Assembly (NCBI GenBank): GCA_001603955.1
Contig: LVAA01000029.1
Coordinates: forward strand, 1-53,711
DNA length: 53,711 nucleotides
Direction of reading: 5' to 3'
DNA from: Syntrophobacterales bacterium Delta_02
GTDB taxonomy: Bacteria > Desulfobacterota > Syntrophorhabdia > Syntrophorhabdales > Syntrophorhabdaceae
The number at the start of each line of letters is the position of its first letter. Position 1 is the stretch's first letter. A program made the translations under genes and the position numbers. The notes below the pieces were generated by a model, which made no database searches, was not told where the DNA came from, and saw nothing but the letters and a program-made list of their open reading frames with translations. This document shows, piece by piece, positions 32,649 through 41,275 of the stretch.

Positions 32649-33593
32649 TTACGCGCAGAGCTCGCCGATCATGTCCCGGATGAGGGACACGCTGTCGGGA
32701 TGGCGCATTACGACGATGTCCGCCCCCGCGACAAGGAGGGTCATCGCGGTGACCGCCTCCATGAGAACGGAGCGTCTCTTCTCATCGCCCAGTTTCGGGT
32801 CTTCATCCTTCGTCAGCCTTGTCTCCCGGGTCTTCCAGACCTCGGGGGCAAGATTGCAGATGATGGGGAACTGGAGCTTGGCGTCCTCCTGCGTGAGCGC
32901 TGCCATCCTGTCGCGTTCCATCACGGAATAGGTGTATTCAAGACCGTAACCGAGACCTCCCGTCGTGGGATCGATGACGATCTTCTCCTCGTTGACCCCG
33001 AGGTTCCCGAGCAGGATATTGAGCTGTTTCGCCAGGTTGACGTCTATGGGAGAGGATGCCATGACGACCTGGCCGTAGCCGATGGCCATGGCGCCTATCT
33101 GCTTGTAGTTCTTGTCCGAAACGGGGCCGACGGCGACGTTCCTGCCCTCGCAGGCCTCGGCGACCCTCCTCAAGAGCTCGCTGTCCTTGTCGTCGTTCGC
33201 CGTTCCCCAAGCGAGAAGAGGCACGTCGATGGCGTCCGCCACCTTCTTCACGACCTCCACGACCTCTTCGGTCCCCTTGTTCTCGCCGTTGGGGTCGGCG
33301 CTCCTCAACTGAAGGACGATCATCTCCGCCCCGTATGCGTCGATGCATTTCCTTGCCCAGGCAACGGGGTCGGAGAGCACATCCCGGTAAGGTTCGATGG
33401 CCCACTCCTGCCATTCATCAGGAGGACTGTCCCAGACCTCGAAGGCAACCCTGGGGACATTGGGCATGTCGCCCTCGAAACGATGGAAGGGGTAACAGCT
33501 CGCACCGCCTACGCGCACTGCCTTCGGCCCCGCCCCCAGCGCGACCTCCCGGATCTTCCCCGTGTACTTTATCTTAGGAATCTCAAAGGCCAT
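32649..33593 (-). CDS. acsD: Corrinoid/iron-sulfur protein small subunit (CODH/ACS delta)
   Basis: A 314-residue TIM-barrel partner of AcsC. Family landmarks: KYTGKIREVALG, VRVGGASCYPFHRFEG, PRVAFEVWDSPPDEW, IVLQLRSADPNG, IDPTTGGLGYGLEYTYSVMERDRMAAL and PIICNLAPEVWKTRE. The gene is followed 18 bp later by acsA and preceded by a 71-aa gene and folD in the same direction. Confidence 0.94.
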   Translation of the reverse strand: MAFEIPKIKYTGKIREVALGAGPKAVRVGGASCYPFHRFEGDMPNVPRVAFEVWDSPPDEWQEWAIEPYRDVLSDPVAWARKCIDAYGAEMIVLQLRSADPNGENKGTEEVVEVVKKVADAIDVPLLAWGTANDDKDSELLRRVAEACEGRNVAVGPVSDKNYKQIGAMAIGYGQVVMASSPIDVNLAKQLNILLGNLGVNEEKIVIDPTTGGLGYGLEYTYSVMERDRMAALTQEDAKLQFPIICNLAPEVWKTRETRLTKDEDPKLGDEKRRSVLMEAVTAMTLLVAGADIVVMRHPDSVSLIRDMIGELCA

Positions 33594-33633
33594 CTCTTCC
33601 TCCCCTGTGTTGAACTATATACGAATGCTGCCC

Positions 33634-33849
33634 TCAGGCTTCCTGTTTTCTCTTCTCGCTCCCGTACCAGTCGGCACTGTACCAGTAGCGCATGGCGGAA
33701 CGTATGTAACCAAGCCTTTCGTCGCGGGTGGCAAGTTTCTCCCGCCAATCTCCGCGCTCCTCGGGCTTGCCTTCCTCGAAGGTTGCCCCCAAGACCTTCA
33801 CCTTCCTGCCCGCGTGGTCCTCCTTCTCCTCGTATCTGTACTCTTCCAT
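33634..33849 (-). CDS. Unknown small charged protein in the acs operon
   Basis: A 71-residue soluble protein, very rich in Glu, Arg and Lys, with a C-terminal aromatic cluster (IRSAMRYWYSADWYG). Its gene lies 3 bp after folD and 40 bp before acsD on the same strand, so it is translated from the acs message. AAGTGAGG precedes the ATG. No family is recognised. The position suggests an assembly, regulatory or subunit-like role in CODH/ACS, but this is only inference from context. Confidence 0.7.
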   Translation of the reverse strand: MEEYRYEEKEDHAGRKVKVLGATFEEGKPEERGDWREKLATRDERLGYIRSAMRYWYSADWYGSEKRKQEA

Positions 33850-33852
33850 GCC

Positions 33853-34740
33853 TCACTTTCCTTCCGCGGCCATCCTGGCCGCCTTGAGCGTATTCTGCAT
33901 GAGCATGGTGATCGTCATGGGCCCCACACCGCCCGGAACGGGTGTGATGACTGAAGCCTTCTCCTTCACCGTCTCGAAATCGACGTCCCCGCAAAGCTTC
34001 GCCTTGCCCTCGGGGGTCATACCTGTCCTGTTGACGCCCACATCTATCACGACAGCACCGTCCTTGACCATCCCGGCTGTTATCGCTTTTGCCTTGCCCG
34101 CCGCGACTATGAGGATATCCGCCCTCCGGGTGTGGGCCGCGAGGTCGCGTGTCGACGTGTGGCACATCGTCACCGTGGCATTGGCGTTCGCCTCCTTCTG
34201 GACGAGCATCATGGAGATGGGTTTGCCGACAAGGTTGCTTCTCCCGACAACAACGACCTCGGCTCCCTTCGTTTCCACGCCTGCCATCCCGAGAAGCTCC
34301 CTGATCCCGTAAGGCGTGCAGGGATAGAAACGCGCCTCGCCTATCATAAGCCTGCCCAGGTTCATGGGGTGCAGCCCGTCCACGTCCTTGTCGGGGTCTA
34401 TCGCGTTGAGGACCCTCGTCTCGTTGATATGCTTCGGCAGCGGCAGCTGCACGAGGATACCGTGAATGACGGGGTCGTTGTTGTATTTCCCGATAAGCTC
34501 GAGGAGTCTTTCCTCGGATACGTCCCCCGGCTGGTCATCCTGAATGGAGTAAAAGCCAAGCTCCCTGGCCGTTCTCTGTTTTCCCGTGACATAGCTCACG
34601 GATGCAGGGTTGTCACCGACAAGAATGGTCACGAGACCCGGCGTGACGCCCGTCCTTTCACGGAGCTCGATCACCTCCCGGGCTATCCGCTCCCGGACCT
34701 GCCTCGCCACCTCTGTTCCGCTCAAGATCCTTGCTGTCAT
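33853..34740 (-). CDS. folD: Bifunctional methylene-H4folate dehydrogenase/methenyl-H4folate cyclohydrolase
   Basis: A 295-residue enzyme of the methyl branch interconverting 5,10-methylene-, methenyl- and 10-formyl-tetrahydrofolate. Signatures: VGDNPASVSYVTGKQRTARELG (Tyr/Lys site at SYVTGKQ), GILVQLPLPKHIN, PDKDVDGLHPMNLGRL, FYPCTPYGI, VVVGRSNLVGKPISMML, HTSTRDL and TPVPGGVGPMTITMLMQNT. The ATG at 34740 has AAGGAG five bases upstream; the GTG six bases earlier would touch it. It is the only folate-branch gene in the operon. Confidence 0.95.
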   Translation of the reverse strand: MTARILSGTEVARQVRERIAREVIELRERTGVTPGLVTILVGDNPASVSYVTGKQRTARELGFYSIQDDQPGDVSEERLLELIGKYNNDPVIHGILVQLPLPKHINETRVLNAIDPDKDVDGLHPMNLGRLMIGEARFYPCTPYGIRELLGMAGVETKGAEVVVVGRSNLVGKPISMMLVQKEANANATVTMCHTSTRDLAAHTRRADILIVAAGKAKAITAGMVKDGAVVIDVGVNRTGMTPEGKAKLCGDVDFETVKEKASVITPVPGGVGPMTITMLMQNTLKAARMAAEGK

Positions 34741-34773
34741 AGACACTCCTTCATGGCAAACTCCATGATCCCG

Positions 34774-35526
34774 TCAGGCACCCACGGTCCCGTCGAAAAT
34801 AGCCCAGGCGTCCGCAAGGGAACCCGATGACGGGTCGAGGTCAAAAACCGTCTTTCCCGCCGCGTCGGCCCTCACGAGATCTTCATCGTTCGTCACGGTG
34901 CCGCCGATCGTTACACCCCTCTCGTCAGCGGCCTTCCGGGCCGCGTCGGCGCCGTTCCCGGTCACACGGTTCACGATGACGACCGTCTTGTGTATGTGAA
35001 GACCGAGTTCTCCGATTATCGAAAGGATCCGCTTCGCGGTAAGGATTCCCCGCGGCGTCGGGTCCGATATCACGTAAAGGATGTCAACATTTTGCGTCAC
35101 GAGCCGGCTCATATGTTCCATGCCCGCCTCGTTGTCGACCACCACGAAGGGATAATTACCCTTCAAAGCGTCAATGTATTTCTTCGCCATGCTGTTTGCC
35201 GCACAGTAACACCCGGGGCCTTCAGGCCTTCCCATGACGAGAAGATCGAAGCCCTTCGCCTCGATGACCGCCTCCTGGACCTTGTACTCCAGCCAGCTGT
35301 CCTTGCTCATTCCCGTGGGGACATTTTCCTTAAGCTTCTCCCGGGCCTCTCCTATGGTGTGGTGAACACTGACGCCCAGGACTTCGTTGAGGTTGGAGTT
35401 GGGATCGGCATCTACCGCAAGCACCGGACCCTTCTTCACCTTTTCCATGAGATACCTGATAAGCATCCCCCCTATGGTCGTCTTGCCAACCCCGCCCTTG
35501 CCCGCCACCGCGATCACTCTAGGCAT
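34774..35526 (-). CDS. cooC: CODH nickel-insertion ATPase CooC (AcsF type)
   Basis: A 250-residue MinD/SIMIBI-class ATPase helping to assemble the Ni-containing cluster of CODH/ACS. The deviant Walker A is KGGVGKTT (about 10-17); VDADPNSNLNEVLG, the dimer metal site CYC (C106, C108 in GPGCYCAAN) and VVDNEAGMEHMSRL are all typical of CooC. AGGAGG precedes the ATG. It is between acsV and folD, with a large repeat array separating it from acsV. Confidence 0.93.
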   Translation of the reverse strand: MPRVIAVAGKGGVGKTTIGGMLIRYLMEKVKKGPVLAVDADPNSNLNEVLGVSVHHTIGEAREKLKENVPTGMSKDSWLEYKVQEAVIEAKGFDLLVMGRPEGPGCYCAANSMAKKYIDALKGNYPFVVVDNEAGMEHMSRLVTQNVDILYVISDPTPRGILTAKRILSIIGELGLHIHKTVVIVNRVTGNGADAARKAADERGVTIGGTVTNDEDLVRADAAGKTVFDLDPSSGSLADAWAIFDGTVGA

Positions 35527-35546
35527 AGGGGCCTCCTGCGGAGGCA

Positions 35547-35728
35547 GGTAATGGGTTATGGGTTATGGGTGATGGGAATGACCTTTCCCTGCCCCCTGCA
35601 TGGCGCGTATGCCGTAGTCCATTATCTGTCTTCATCTTCCTTCCTATCACCTATCACCTATCACCCGTGGCAGCCTCTCTTCACCATCTTGTTCATGACC
35701 TGGAACCTGGAACCTGGAACCTGGAACC
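35547..35728. repeat. Three 7-bp repeat arrays between acsV and cooC
   Basis: Array 1 (35547-35581): GGTAATG, GGTTATG, GGTTATG, GGTGATG, GGAATGA. Array 2 (35643-35663): CCTATCA three times, roughly the inverted partner (GGTGATA style). Array 3 (35701-35728): TGGAACC four times exactly. Array 3 lies inside the acsV coding end and writes its tail (SRFQVPGSRS), with the stop at 35695-35693. The three spellings sit side by side, so more than one event built this site. Confidence 0.85.
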
Positions 35729-37675
35729 ATTTTTCAATGCCTTCATCGTCTCGGGGAAGGCCCTGCCGTCCGTGTGGGGGAGGAACATTGCCGCCATGAA
35801 TTCATCCATGAACTGCGCATTGTTCGACAATTCGATGTTTGTCATCGACCGCGCCACCTGGCCGGCCTTCTCGAAGAACCCGCAGGAAACCGCCGCTACC
35901 CTGGCGCCTCCCAGGGATGCGTTCCCCATGAACCGAAAACGTTCTATCGGCAATTCGGGCAGGAGGCCTATCGCGATCGCCTTTTCAATGTCTATGGAGT
36001 GACCGAAGCCCCCCGCAATAATAACCATATCGAGATCGCCAAATGCAAGGCCTCCATTCTCGAGGAGGACCGAGCAGCCCGCATACACGGCCGCCTTCGT
36101 CCGTATGATATTGTCAAGGTCTATCTCGGTGATCACGATGTCCCGTTCAATGTGCGTTTCCGAGGCGAAGCACAGGACGTATTCCCGGCCGTTCGAGCCG
36201 TCCCTCACCCTCTTCGTCCTTCGTTCAGCCGAGAATTTCCCGTTGCGGTCGATAACACCCGCGAGAAGAAGCTCCGCCACGATGTCGATGAGTCCGGAAC
36301 CACAAATGCCGAGCGGCTTCTTCCTGCCCACGGTGAGGATCATCGGCTCCAGGGTGACGGGGTTTATGCGCACTTTCTCAATAGCGCCCGGGGCCGCCCG
36401 CGTGCCGAACTCAATGCCTCCTCCCTCAAAAGCAGGGCCGGCCGAACAGGAGGCGCACAGGAGCCACTGCCCATTCCCGAGTACGATCTCGCCATTGGTC
36501 CCGATATCCATGAAGAGCGAGACGTCGTCCCTCTCCGTCATGCCCGAAAGCGCCACGCCGGATACGATGTCTCCTCCCACGTAAGACGAGACGCCCGGGA
36601 TGGCAAAAAGACGCGTATGGGCCGCCGCCTCAAGGCCGATCTCCCCGCAACCGAGTGGAGGGAAAGCCGTCGCGAGCGGGGTGTAAGGGGCAAGCATGAT
36701 ATGTTTCGGCTCTATCCCGTAAAAGAGGTGCATCATCGTCGTATTGCCGGCCACGACAACGTGGCTTATATCGGCCCTGTCAACATCCGCCTCCCCCAGG
36801 AGCTCGCCGATGAGAAGGTTCACCGTGGACACAACGACCTCCTGGAGCTTCCTGAGCCCGTCCCGTTTTCCGGCGTACATGATCCTGCTGATGACGTCCT
36901 CGCCGAAGCTTATCTGCCTGTTGTAGTCCGACGACGATGCCAGGATGATCCCCTTCCCTTCGCCACCGTCACAGGCGAGGAGCTGGGCCGCAACGGTGGT
37001 CGTCCCGATGTCGACGGCAATCGCGTAATGCGACCCCGCCGCGTTGCCCTTCGTGATACCCGTGGCCTCTCTCTGACCGCTCATGGCAACGTCGACGGTG
37101 ACATTCCAGTCCGCGTCCCTGAGTTTCGTGCCCAGGTCGTGCATCACACTCAAGGGCAGAACAACAGGCTCCCCGCATCCCGGCTTCGACGCCAGTGCAC
37201 GTGCTATCCTCGCTGCGTCGGAGACATTGTCCTGCGCGTCGGGACGAGGGACATCGAGATCGTATCTTTCCACCAACGGTTCCCGGCCGTATTCACTCAG
37301 GAGCGCCTCGTCGATGCCTCCCGCGTCCACGTCGCTCATGACCGTCGACCTTCTCAGGACGCTTCTGTCCACCTGCGATTCCAGCGGGATCTCGATCACG
37401 GCATCGCCGCTGACGCTGGAGATGCACGCAAGACGGACACCCGCGGCATACTCCTCTTCACCGATAGAGGGATGGACGGATGAACTCAGGGTGCCCGCGG
37501 CCATCCGTACCCTGCATTTTCCGCAGGCTCCCCTTCCCCCGCAGGAGGCATTGATATGCACCCCCGCCTTCATGGCGATTTCGAGTAAGTTTTCTCCTTC
37601 TTCTGCCGGGATAGTCCGATCCATCGGCAGAAATCTTATTCTGTATTCTGGCGGCATAGTCTCTAGACACACCAT
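35693..37675 (-). CDS. acsV: Reductive activator of the corrinoid protein (RACo/AcsV), [2Fe-2S]-ASKHA ATPase
   Basis: A 660-residue enzyme that uses ATP and an electron donor to reduce Co(II) back to Co(I) in the corrinoid Fe-S protein. The N-terminal plant-type ferredoxin has C45, C51, C54 and C84 (NASCGGRGACGKC...RLAC). A linker and then an ASKHA/DUF4445 ATPase domain follow: AVDIGTTTVAAQLL, VVVAGNTTMMHLFYG, FMDIGTNGEIVLGN, ASCSAGPAFEGGGIEFG and IIAGGFGHSIDIEKAIAIGLLP. The ATG at 37675 is chosen because GGGAG is about nine bases upstream; MPPEYR at 37657 is possible. The last ten codons are repeat array. First gene of the acs operon, divergent from the IclR regulator. Confidence 0.92.
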   Translation of the reverse strand: MVCLETMPPEYRIRFLPMDRTIPAEEGENLLEIAMKAGVHINASCGGRGACGKCRVRMAAGTLSSSVHPSIGEEEYAAGVRLACISSVSGDAVIEIPLESQVDRSVLRRSTVMSDVDAGGIDEALLSEYGREPLVERYDLDVPRPDAQDNVSDAARIARALASKPGCGEPVVLPLSVMHDLGTKLRDADWNVTVDVAMSGQREATGITKGNAAGSHYAIAVDIGTTTVAAQLLACDGGEGKGIILASSSDYNRQISFGEDVISRIMYAGKRDGLRKLQEVVVSTVNLLIGELLGEADVDRADISHVVVAGNTTMMHLFYGIEPKHIMLAPYTPLATAFPPLGCGEIGLEAAAHTRLFAIPGVSSYVGGDIVSGVALSGMTERDDVSLFMDIGTNGEIVLGNGQWLLCASCSAGPAFEGGGIEFGTRAAPGAIEKVRINPVTLEPMILTVGRKKPLGICGSGLIDIVAELLLAGVIDRNGKFSAERRTKRVRDGSNGREYVLCFASETHIERDIVITEIDLDNIIRTKAAVYAGCSVLLENGGLAFGDLDMVIIAGGFGHSIDIEKAIAIGLLPELPIERFRFMGNASLGGARVAAVSCGFFEKAGQVARSMTNIELSNNAQFMDEFMAAMFLPHTDGRAFPETMKALKNGSRFQVPGSRS

Positions 37676-37820
37676 TGTACCAAATTCTCCCACCTTTGAA
37701 CATACCCTAATTTCCGGAGCAACCGTTCCTGCCCACACCTCCAGGAACCTCATGTTCACTATCATAAATGCAAACCGACCCTTTTGATGCCACCCTTTTT
37801 AGAGCAGTATTATCAACAAA

Positions 37821-37850
37821 TTGACGTTGACAAAAGACTCCTGATAATAT
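37821..37850 (+). promoter_or_regulatory. Promoter of the IclR-family regulator in the acsV divergent region
   Basis: TTGACG (37821-37826) and TAATAT (37845-37850) with an 18-bp spacer, about 22 bp before the regulator start. The only other gene driven from this 197-bp gap is acsV, in the opposite direction, so an IclR protein bound here could control both. Confidence 0.55.
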
Positions 37851-37872
37851 ATAGTGTTCAGCATCGTGAATT

Positions 37873-38622
37873 ATGTACACTGCGCCCGTCATAAAGAAGA
37901 CCTTTGAGGTTCTTTCACTCATCGTAGATAGCAAGCGGCCCCTGGGCGTCACGGAGATCGCACGGACCCTTGCCCTCAGCAAGAGCACGGTGTTCGGGAT
38001 ACTCAAAGCCCTGCAGGAGGAGAACCTTATCGTGAAGAGCAAGTCCACGAAGCGCTACACGATAGGCGAGGAACTCTTCAAGATAGCGAAGAGGGTCTTG
38101 CAGGGAGGCGAACTCAGCTCCGTTGCCCGTCCCTTTCTCGAGAAGCTTGTCGAGGAAGTCGATGAAACGGTCTTTCTCTGTGTCCGCGAGGATAGTGTCG
38201 TCAAGGTTATCGACACGATAGAGACGCGGAAGAAACTCAAGATATCGTCCCCCATTGGGACGCGCCTCCCGATTACGGCATCGGTCTTCTGCAAGGCCTT
38301 TCTCGCCCCCATGGAAGACAGCGATATCCGCGACTTCCTCAAGGAAAAGGGCCTGCCCAAATATACCCCGAACAGCATCACCGACCTCGACCGTTTCCTG
38401 GACGAGATACGGGTGGCACGGAAACGTCACTACAGTCTCGACCTCGAGGAGTATCTCATGGGTGTCAGGGCGATAGCCACCCTTGTCTACGCCAACGATT
38501 ATCCCGTGGGAGCCATCTGCATCCTCGGCTTCACGGGCTCCATGCCCACGGACAAACTGCCTGAAATGGCCCAACACCTCATCGGCACCGCCCGAAAGAT
38601 ATCGGAAAGACTATCACAGTAA
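37873..38622 (+). CDS. IclR-family transcriptional regulator
   Basis: A 249-residue regulator with an N-terminal winged helix (KKTFEVLSLIVDSKRPLGVTEIA, LSKSTVFGILKALQEENLI, about 8-55) and a C-terminal effector-binding GAF-like domain (about 80-245: ARPFLEKLVEEVDETVFLCV, PITASVFCKAFLA, YSLDLEEYLMGVRAIATLVY). Divergent from the acs operon, it is the best candidate for its local regulator, sensing a small organic ligand. The ATG has a poor ribosome-binding site. A large repeat array follows its stop. Confidence 0.9.
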   Translation: MYTAPVIKKTFEVLSLIVDSKRPLGVTEIARTLALSKSTVFGILKALQEENLIVKSKSTKRYTIGEELFKIAKRVLQGGELSSVARPFLEKLVEEVDETVFLCVREDSVVKVIDTIETRKKLKISSPIGTRLPITASVFCKAFLAPMEDSDIRDFLKEKGLPKYTPNSITDLDRFLDEIRVARKRHYSLDLEEYLMGVRAIATLVYANDYPVGAICILGFTGSMPTDKLPEMAQHLIGTARKISERLSQ

Positions 38623-38632
38623 AGACAGTCGC

Positions 38633-38836
38633 AGGTCTCAGGTCCCAAGTCTCAGGCTGAAGACAAAGACAGCGAGAAGACTGTTCCGGCAAGTCTCAGG
38701 TTTCAGACTGAAGACGCACCGGTCCGAGAGGGACCGACTGTCCGGTAAGGCCGGAACCTTTGGATGCCCGGTCTTCCCTTGGAGCCTTCGTGCTTTTGTC
38801 TTTGACCTGGAACTTGAGACCTGAGACCTGAGACCG
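38633..38836. repeat. Inverted 7-bp repeat arrays, AGGTCTC spelling, between convergent genes
   Basis: The left arm is AGGTCTC, AGGTCCC, AAGTCTC, AGGCTGA, AGACAAA (38633-38667), with a second block AAGTCTC, AGGTTTC, AGACTGA (38691-38711). The right arm is GACCTGG, AACTTGA, GACCTGA, GACCTGA, GACCG (38804-38836), the mirrored words. It fills the gap between the IclR gene (+) and the alkaline phosphatase gene (-) and could terminate both. Confidence 0.85.
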
Positions 38837-38839
38837 TTT

Positions 38840-40507
38840 TTATTCTGTCTTTTGGAAGATCTCCACCGCCTGCCGGGGGATGTAGACCTTGCCGGTTTGG
38901 GGGGCAAGGACGGTTATTCCTTCCAGCGTGCGGGTGGTTTCCGTCTTTCCCCTTATTTTCATGGTATTCTTGCTCAGGGGCAGCTCGGCTCTCTTGCCCG
39001 CGGATTCGACGATGAGAACCATGTTGCGGGGGTCCTTCCGGTCGAGGGTTACCGATGCTCCAACCTTCTTGAAAACCTCTTCGGCGGGGGCGAAGAGGCG
39101 CCGGTCGACATCGGCGAGGTCAAACCCCATCGCCCTTGCCATCATGCGGGCTATCTCGGTGTTCTCTATCATCCGGAGAGGTCTTTCGACACCGTAATAA
39201 TAGAAAAAAAGGTCTTCGCCCGTATGCCCGTGGGTCGCCCAGCCCACACAGCTTCGCGTGCTTACGACAGAGCCCGTCGCTACGTTCATCCTTCCGGGCT
39301 TCGCGGACCGAACGGCCGCTGTCTCCGCCGGCGTCAGGTCGCTTATTCCGAGATATTCCGCTATGACCCTCTTCACGTTGTCCTCCGACCTGTCACTCTT
39401 CAGCGCCTTCTCGATCCCTTCTCCCGTGAGAGACGCCTTCCTGAGGGGACCGACAAGCCGTTCAAACTGGAGACGGGAATACGTGCCGTCCGTCATCCGG
39501 TTCCCTATGGACATTCCACCATTTCCATGGTCCGAAAAGGCGATCACCATCGTACGGCCATCCCTGCTCGCGAAATCGAGGGCAGTCCCGACGGCCTCAT
39601 CGAAGGCAAGGACATCGCTAATCACCCCGACGGGATCGTTCGCGTGAGAGGCCCAGTCGATCTTGCTTCCTTCCACGAACAAAAAGAATCCCTTCGGGTT
39701 CTTCGAAAGGATCTCTATCGCCTTGCCTGTCATTTCCGACAGGCTTGGTTCACCCGGCGAGAAGCGCCTCCTGTCAAACTCGTAGGCCATTGCATCATCA
39801 GCGAACATGCCCCAGAGCCTGGGTGACTGAGCTCTCAACATCTCCTCCCTGTCCGCCACGAGAGCGTAACCCTTCGTCCGGAGAGTCGCCGTGAGGTCTT
39901 CATTGTCCCTGCGGGCTCCGCCCTTCTCTACGGGAACCAGGAATTGTCTGCCGCCCCCAAGGACTACGTCGATATCCTGGTACACCTGCTGCCTTCCGAT
40001 CTCGTTGTAATCCGCCCGGTCGGGCCAGTGCGAAGAAAAACCGGCGGGCGTCGCGTGCTGGATGTTGGAAGTTGCCACGAGGCCGACAGCCCTGCCGGTC
40101 AATTTCGCCCCTTCCAGAACGGACGCTATGGGCTTGCACCGGGACTCGCCGGGGTCGGGGACCCCGGGGATGGTTGCCCTGCAGGGCATTATGCCCAGGG
40201 TCTTGTCCATCGATTTGTGGCCGCAGGCAAAGGCCGTCGCGGCAGGCGCCGAATCGGTTATAAGGGAATCCGCGCCGTAGGTCCGCACCCCTCCCACATA
40301 CATCGCGTCGAGCGAAAGGGGGGCACCCTTGTACCATCTGGTCAGGGTCGTGTGGGCAGAACCCATTCCATCCCCCACAAGCACAATAACGTTCCTGAAG
40401 ACCGTTTCCGCACAGAGCGCAATGCTGCCGACGGAAAGAAAAGCAACCAGCACCATAAGACACGCGGTCATGGACCGCAGTGTCACCCTGGAATTCCCGT
40501 CTCTCAT
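38840..40507 (-). CDS. phoA: Alkaline phosphatase
   Basis: A 555-residue exported metallo-phosphatase. Signal sequence at about 12-32 (MTACLMVLVAFLSVGSIALCA). The catalytic part has VLVGDGMGSAHTT (metal Asp near 46), the nucleophile Ser86 in TDSAPAATAFACG, SHWPDR, FFLFVEGSKIDWASHANDP, AFSDHGNGG and WATHGHTGED. The last ~90 residues form an extra domain (RKDPRNMVLIVESAGKRAELP...ITVLAPQTGKVYIPRQAVEIF) resembling copper-amine-oxidase-N-like surface domains, not present in E. coli PhoA. GGGAGG precedes the ATG. It supplies phosphate from organic esters in the periplasm. Confidence 0.9.
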   Translation of the reverse strand: MRDGNSRVTLRSMTACLMVLVAFLSVGSIALCAETVFRNVIVLVGDGMGSAHTTLTRWYKGAPLSLDAMYVGGVRTYGADSLITDSAPAATAFACGHKSMDKTLGIMPCRATIPGVPDPGESRCKPIASVLEGAKLTGRAVGLVATSNIQHATPAGFSSHWPDRADYNEIGRQQVYQDIDVVLGGGRQFLVPVEKGGARRDNEDLTATLRTKGYALVADREEMLRAQSPRLWGMFADDAMAYEFDRRRFSPGEPSLSEMTGKAIEILSKNPKGFFLFVEGSKIDWASHANDPVGVISDVLAFDEAVGTALDFASRDGRTMVIAFSDHGNGGMSIGNRMTDGTYSRLQFERLVGPLRKASLTGEGIEKALKSDRSEDNVKRVIAEYLGISDLTPAETAAVRSAKPGRMNVATGSVVSTRSCVGWATHGHTGEDLFFYYYGVERPLRMIENTEIARMMARAMGFDLADVDRRLFAPAEEVFKKVGASVTLDRKDPRNMVLIVESAGKRAELPLSKNTMKIRGKTETTRTLEGITVLAPQTGKVYIPRQAVEIFQKTE

Positions 40508-40660
40508 TGGTCAAGCCTCCCGTTGGTATCCATCGTCCCAGAGGACGTCATATGTATACTACTCTTTTTTACCAATTCTATTGCGATTTATTTCCATTCC
40601 TGACCAGCACCGTGTCATACTATTCCTGCACCCATCACACGTAGAGGAGGCGAAGGTATC

Positions 40661-41203
40661 ATGGAAGATATGCGGAACCCCGTTCATGCTCAGCTGGAGC
40701 GACTTCCGAAGGAAACCCTCATTCAACTCGTCAAGATGTATTCATGGAACTGGCACACCTGCGACGGGCTCTGGTTCTCCGGGGTGGAGGACCGTTTCGG
40801 GACCGAGAAGGCCCTCGAGATCGATATACATATGTGGGACGTCTCCTCGAAGGTGGAAGCGCGACGCATAAAGGAGGTCCTGGCCATTCCGGAGAACGGG
40901 GGACTCGATGCGGTCCTCAATACCATAAACCTCATGAGCTGGGCGGCAAAATGTTCCTACAACATCGAAAAGGACGGTGAAAGAGCGCTCCTGACGGTCC
41001 TCTCCTGCCCTCCCCAGGAGGCGAGGCTGCGGTCGGGCAAGGAGATCTTCGCCTGCCGGCCCACCTTTGACCATGGATTTGCGAATGTCATCGCAATCAT
41101 CGATCCCAGGGTCAAGGTATCCTGTAGATATTGCCCCCCTGGTCCTCACCCCCCGGACAGCTGGTGCCAGTGGGAGTTCACAGGACCGGAAAGGGCGCGA
41201 TGA
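40661..41203 (+). CDS. DUF6125-like protein
   Basis: A 180-residue soluble protein. The stretch LIQLVKMYSWNWHTCDGLWFSGVEDRFG, then ALEIDIHMWD, ARRIKEVL, and three later cysteines (CSYNIEK, LSCPPQEARLRSG, SCRYCPPGPHPPDSWCQW) resemble the DUF6125/L-2-amino-thiazoline-4-carboxylate-hydrolase-like proteins found in anaerobes. GAGGAGG lies upstream of the ATG. Function unproven. The 40508-40660 gap separates it from the divergent phosphatase gene. Confidence 0.7.
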   Translation: MEDMRNPVHAQLERLPKETLIQLVKMYSWNWHTCDGLWFSGVEDRFGTEKALEIDIHMWDVSSKVEARRIKEVLAIPENGGLDAVLNTINLMSWAAKCSYNIEKDGERALLTVLSCPPQEARLRSGKEIFACRPTFDHGFANVIAIIDPRVKVSCRYCPPGPHPPDSWCQWEFTGPERAR

Positions 41204-41275
41204 CAACGGGAGGTCCGCTCCTGTCCCGAGTCATGAGGAGGCTCCCTCTCTGCCGCGCCCGCTGAACCGGACGTC

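Noticed and set aside
35774-37483. 569-codon plus-strand open frame opposite acsV
   Set aside because: Antisense shadow; the acsV frame carries clear ferredoxin and ASKHA motifs.
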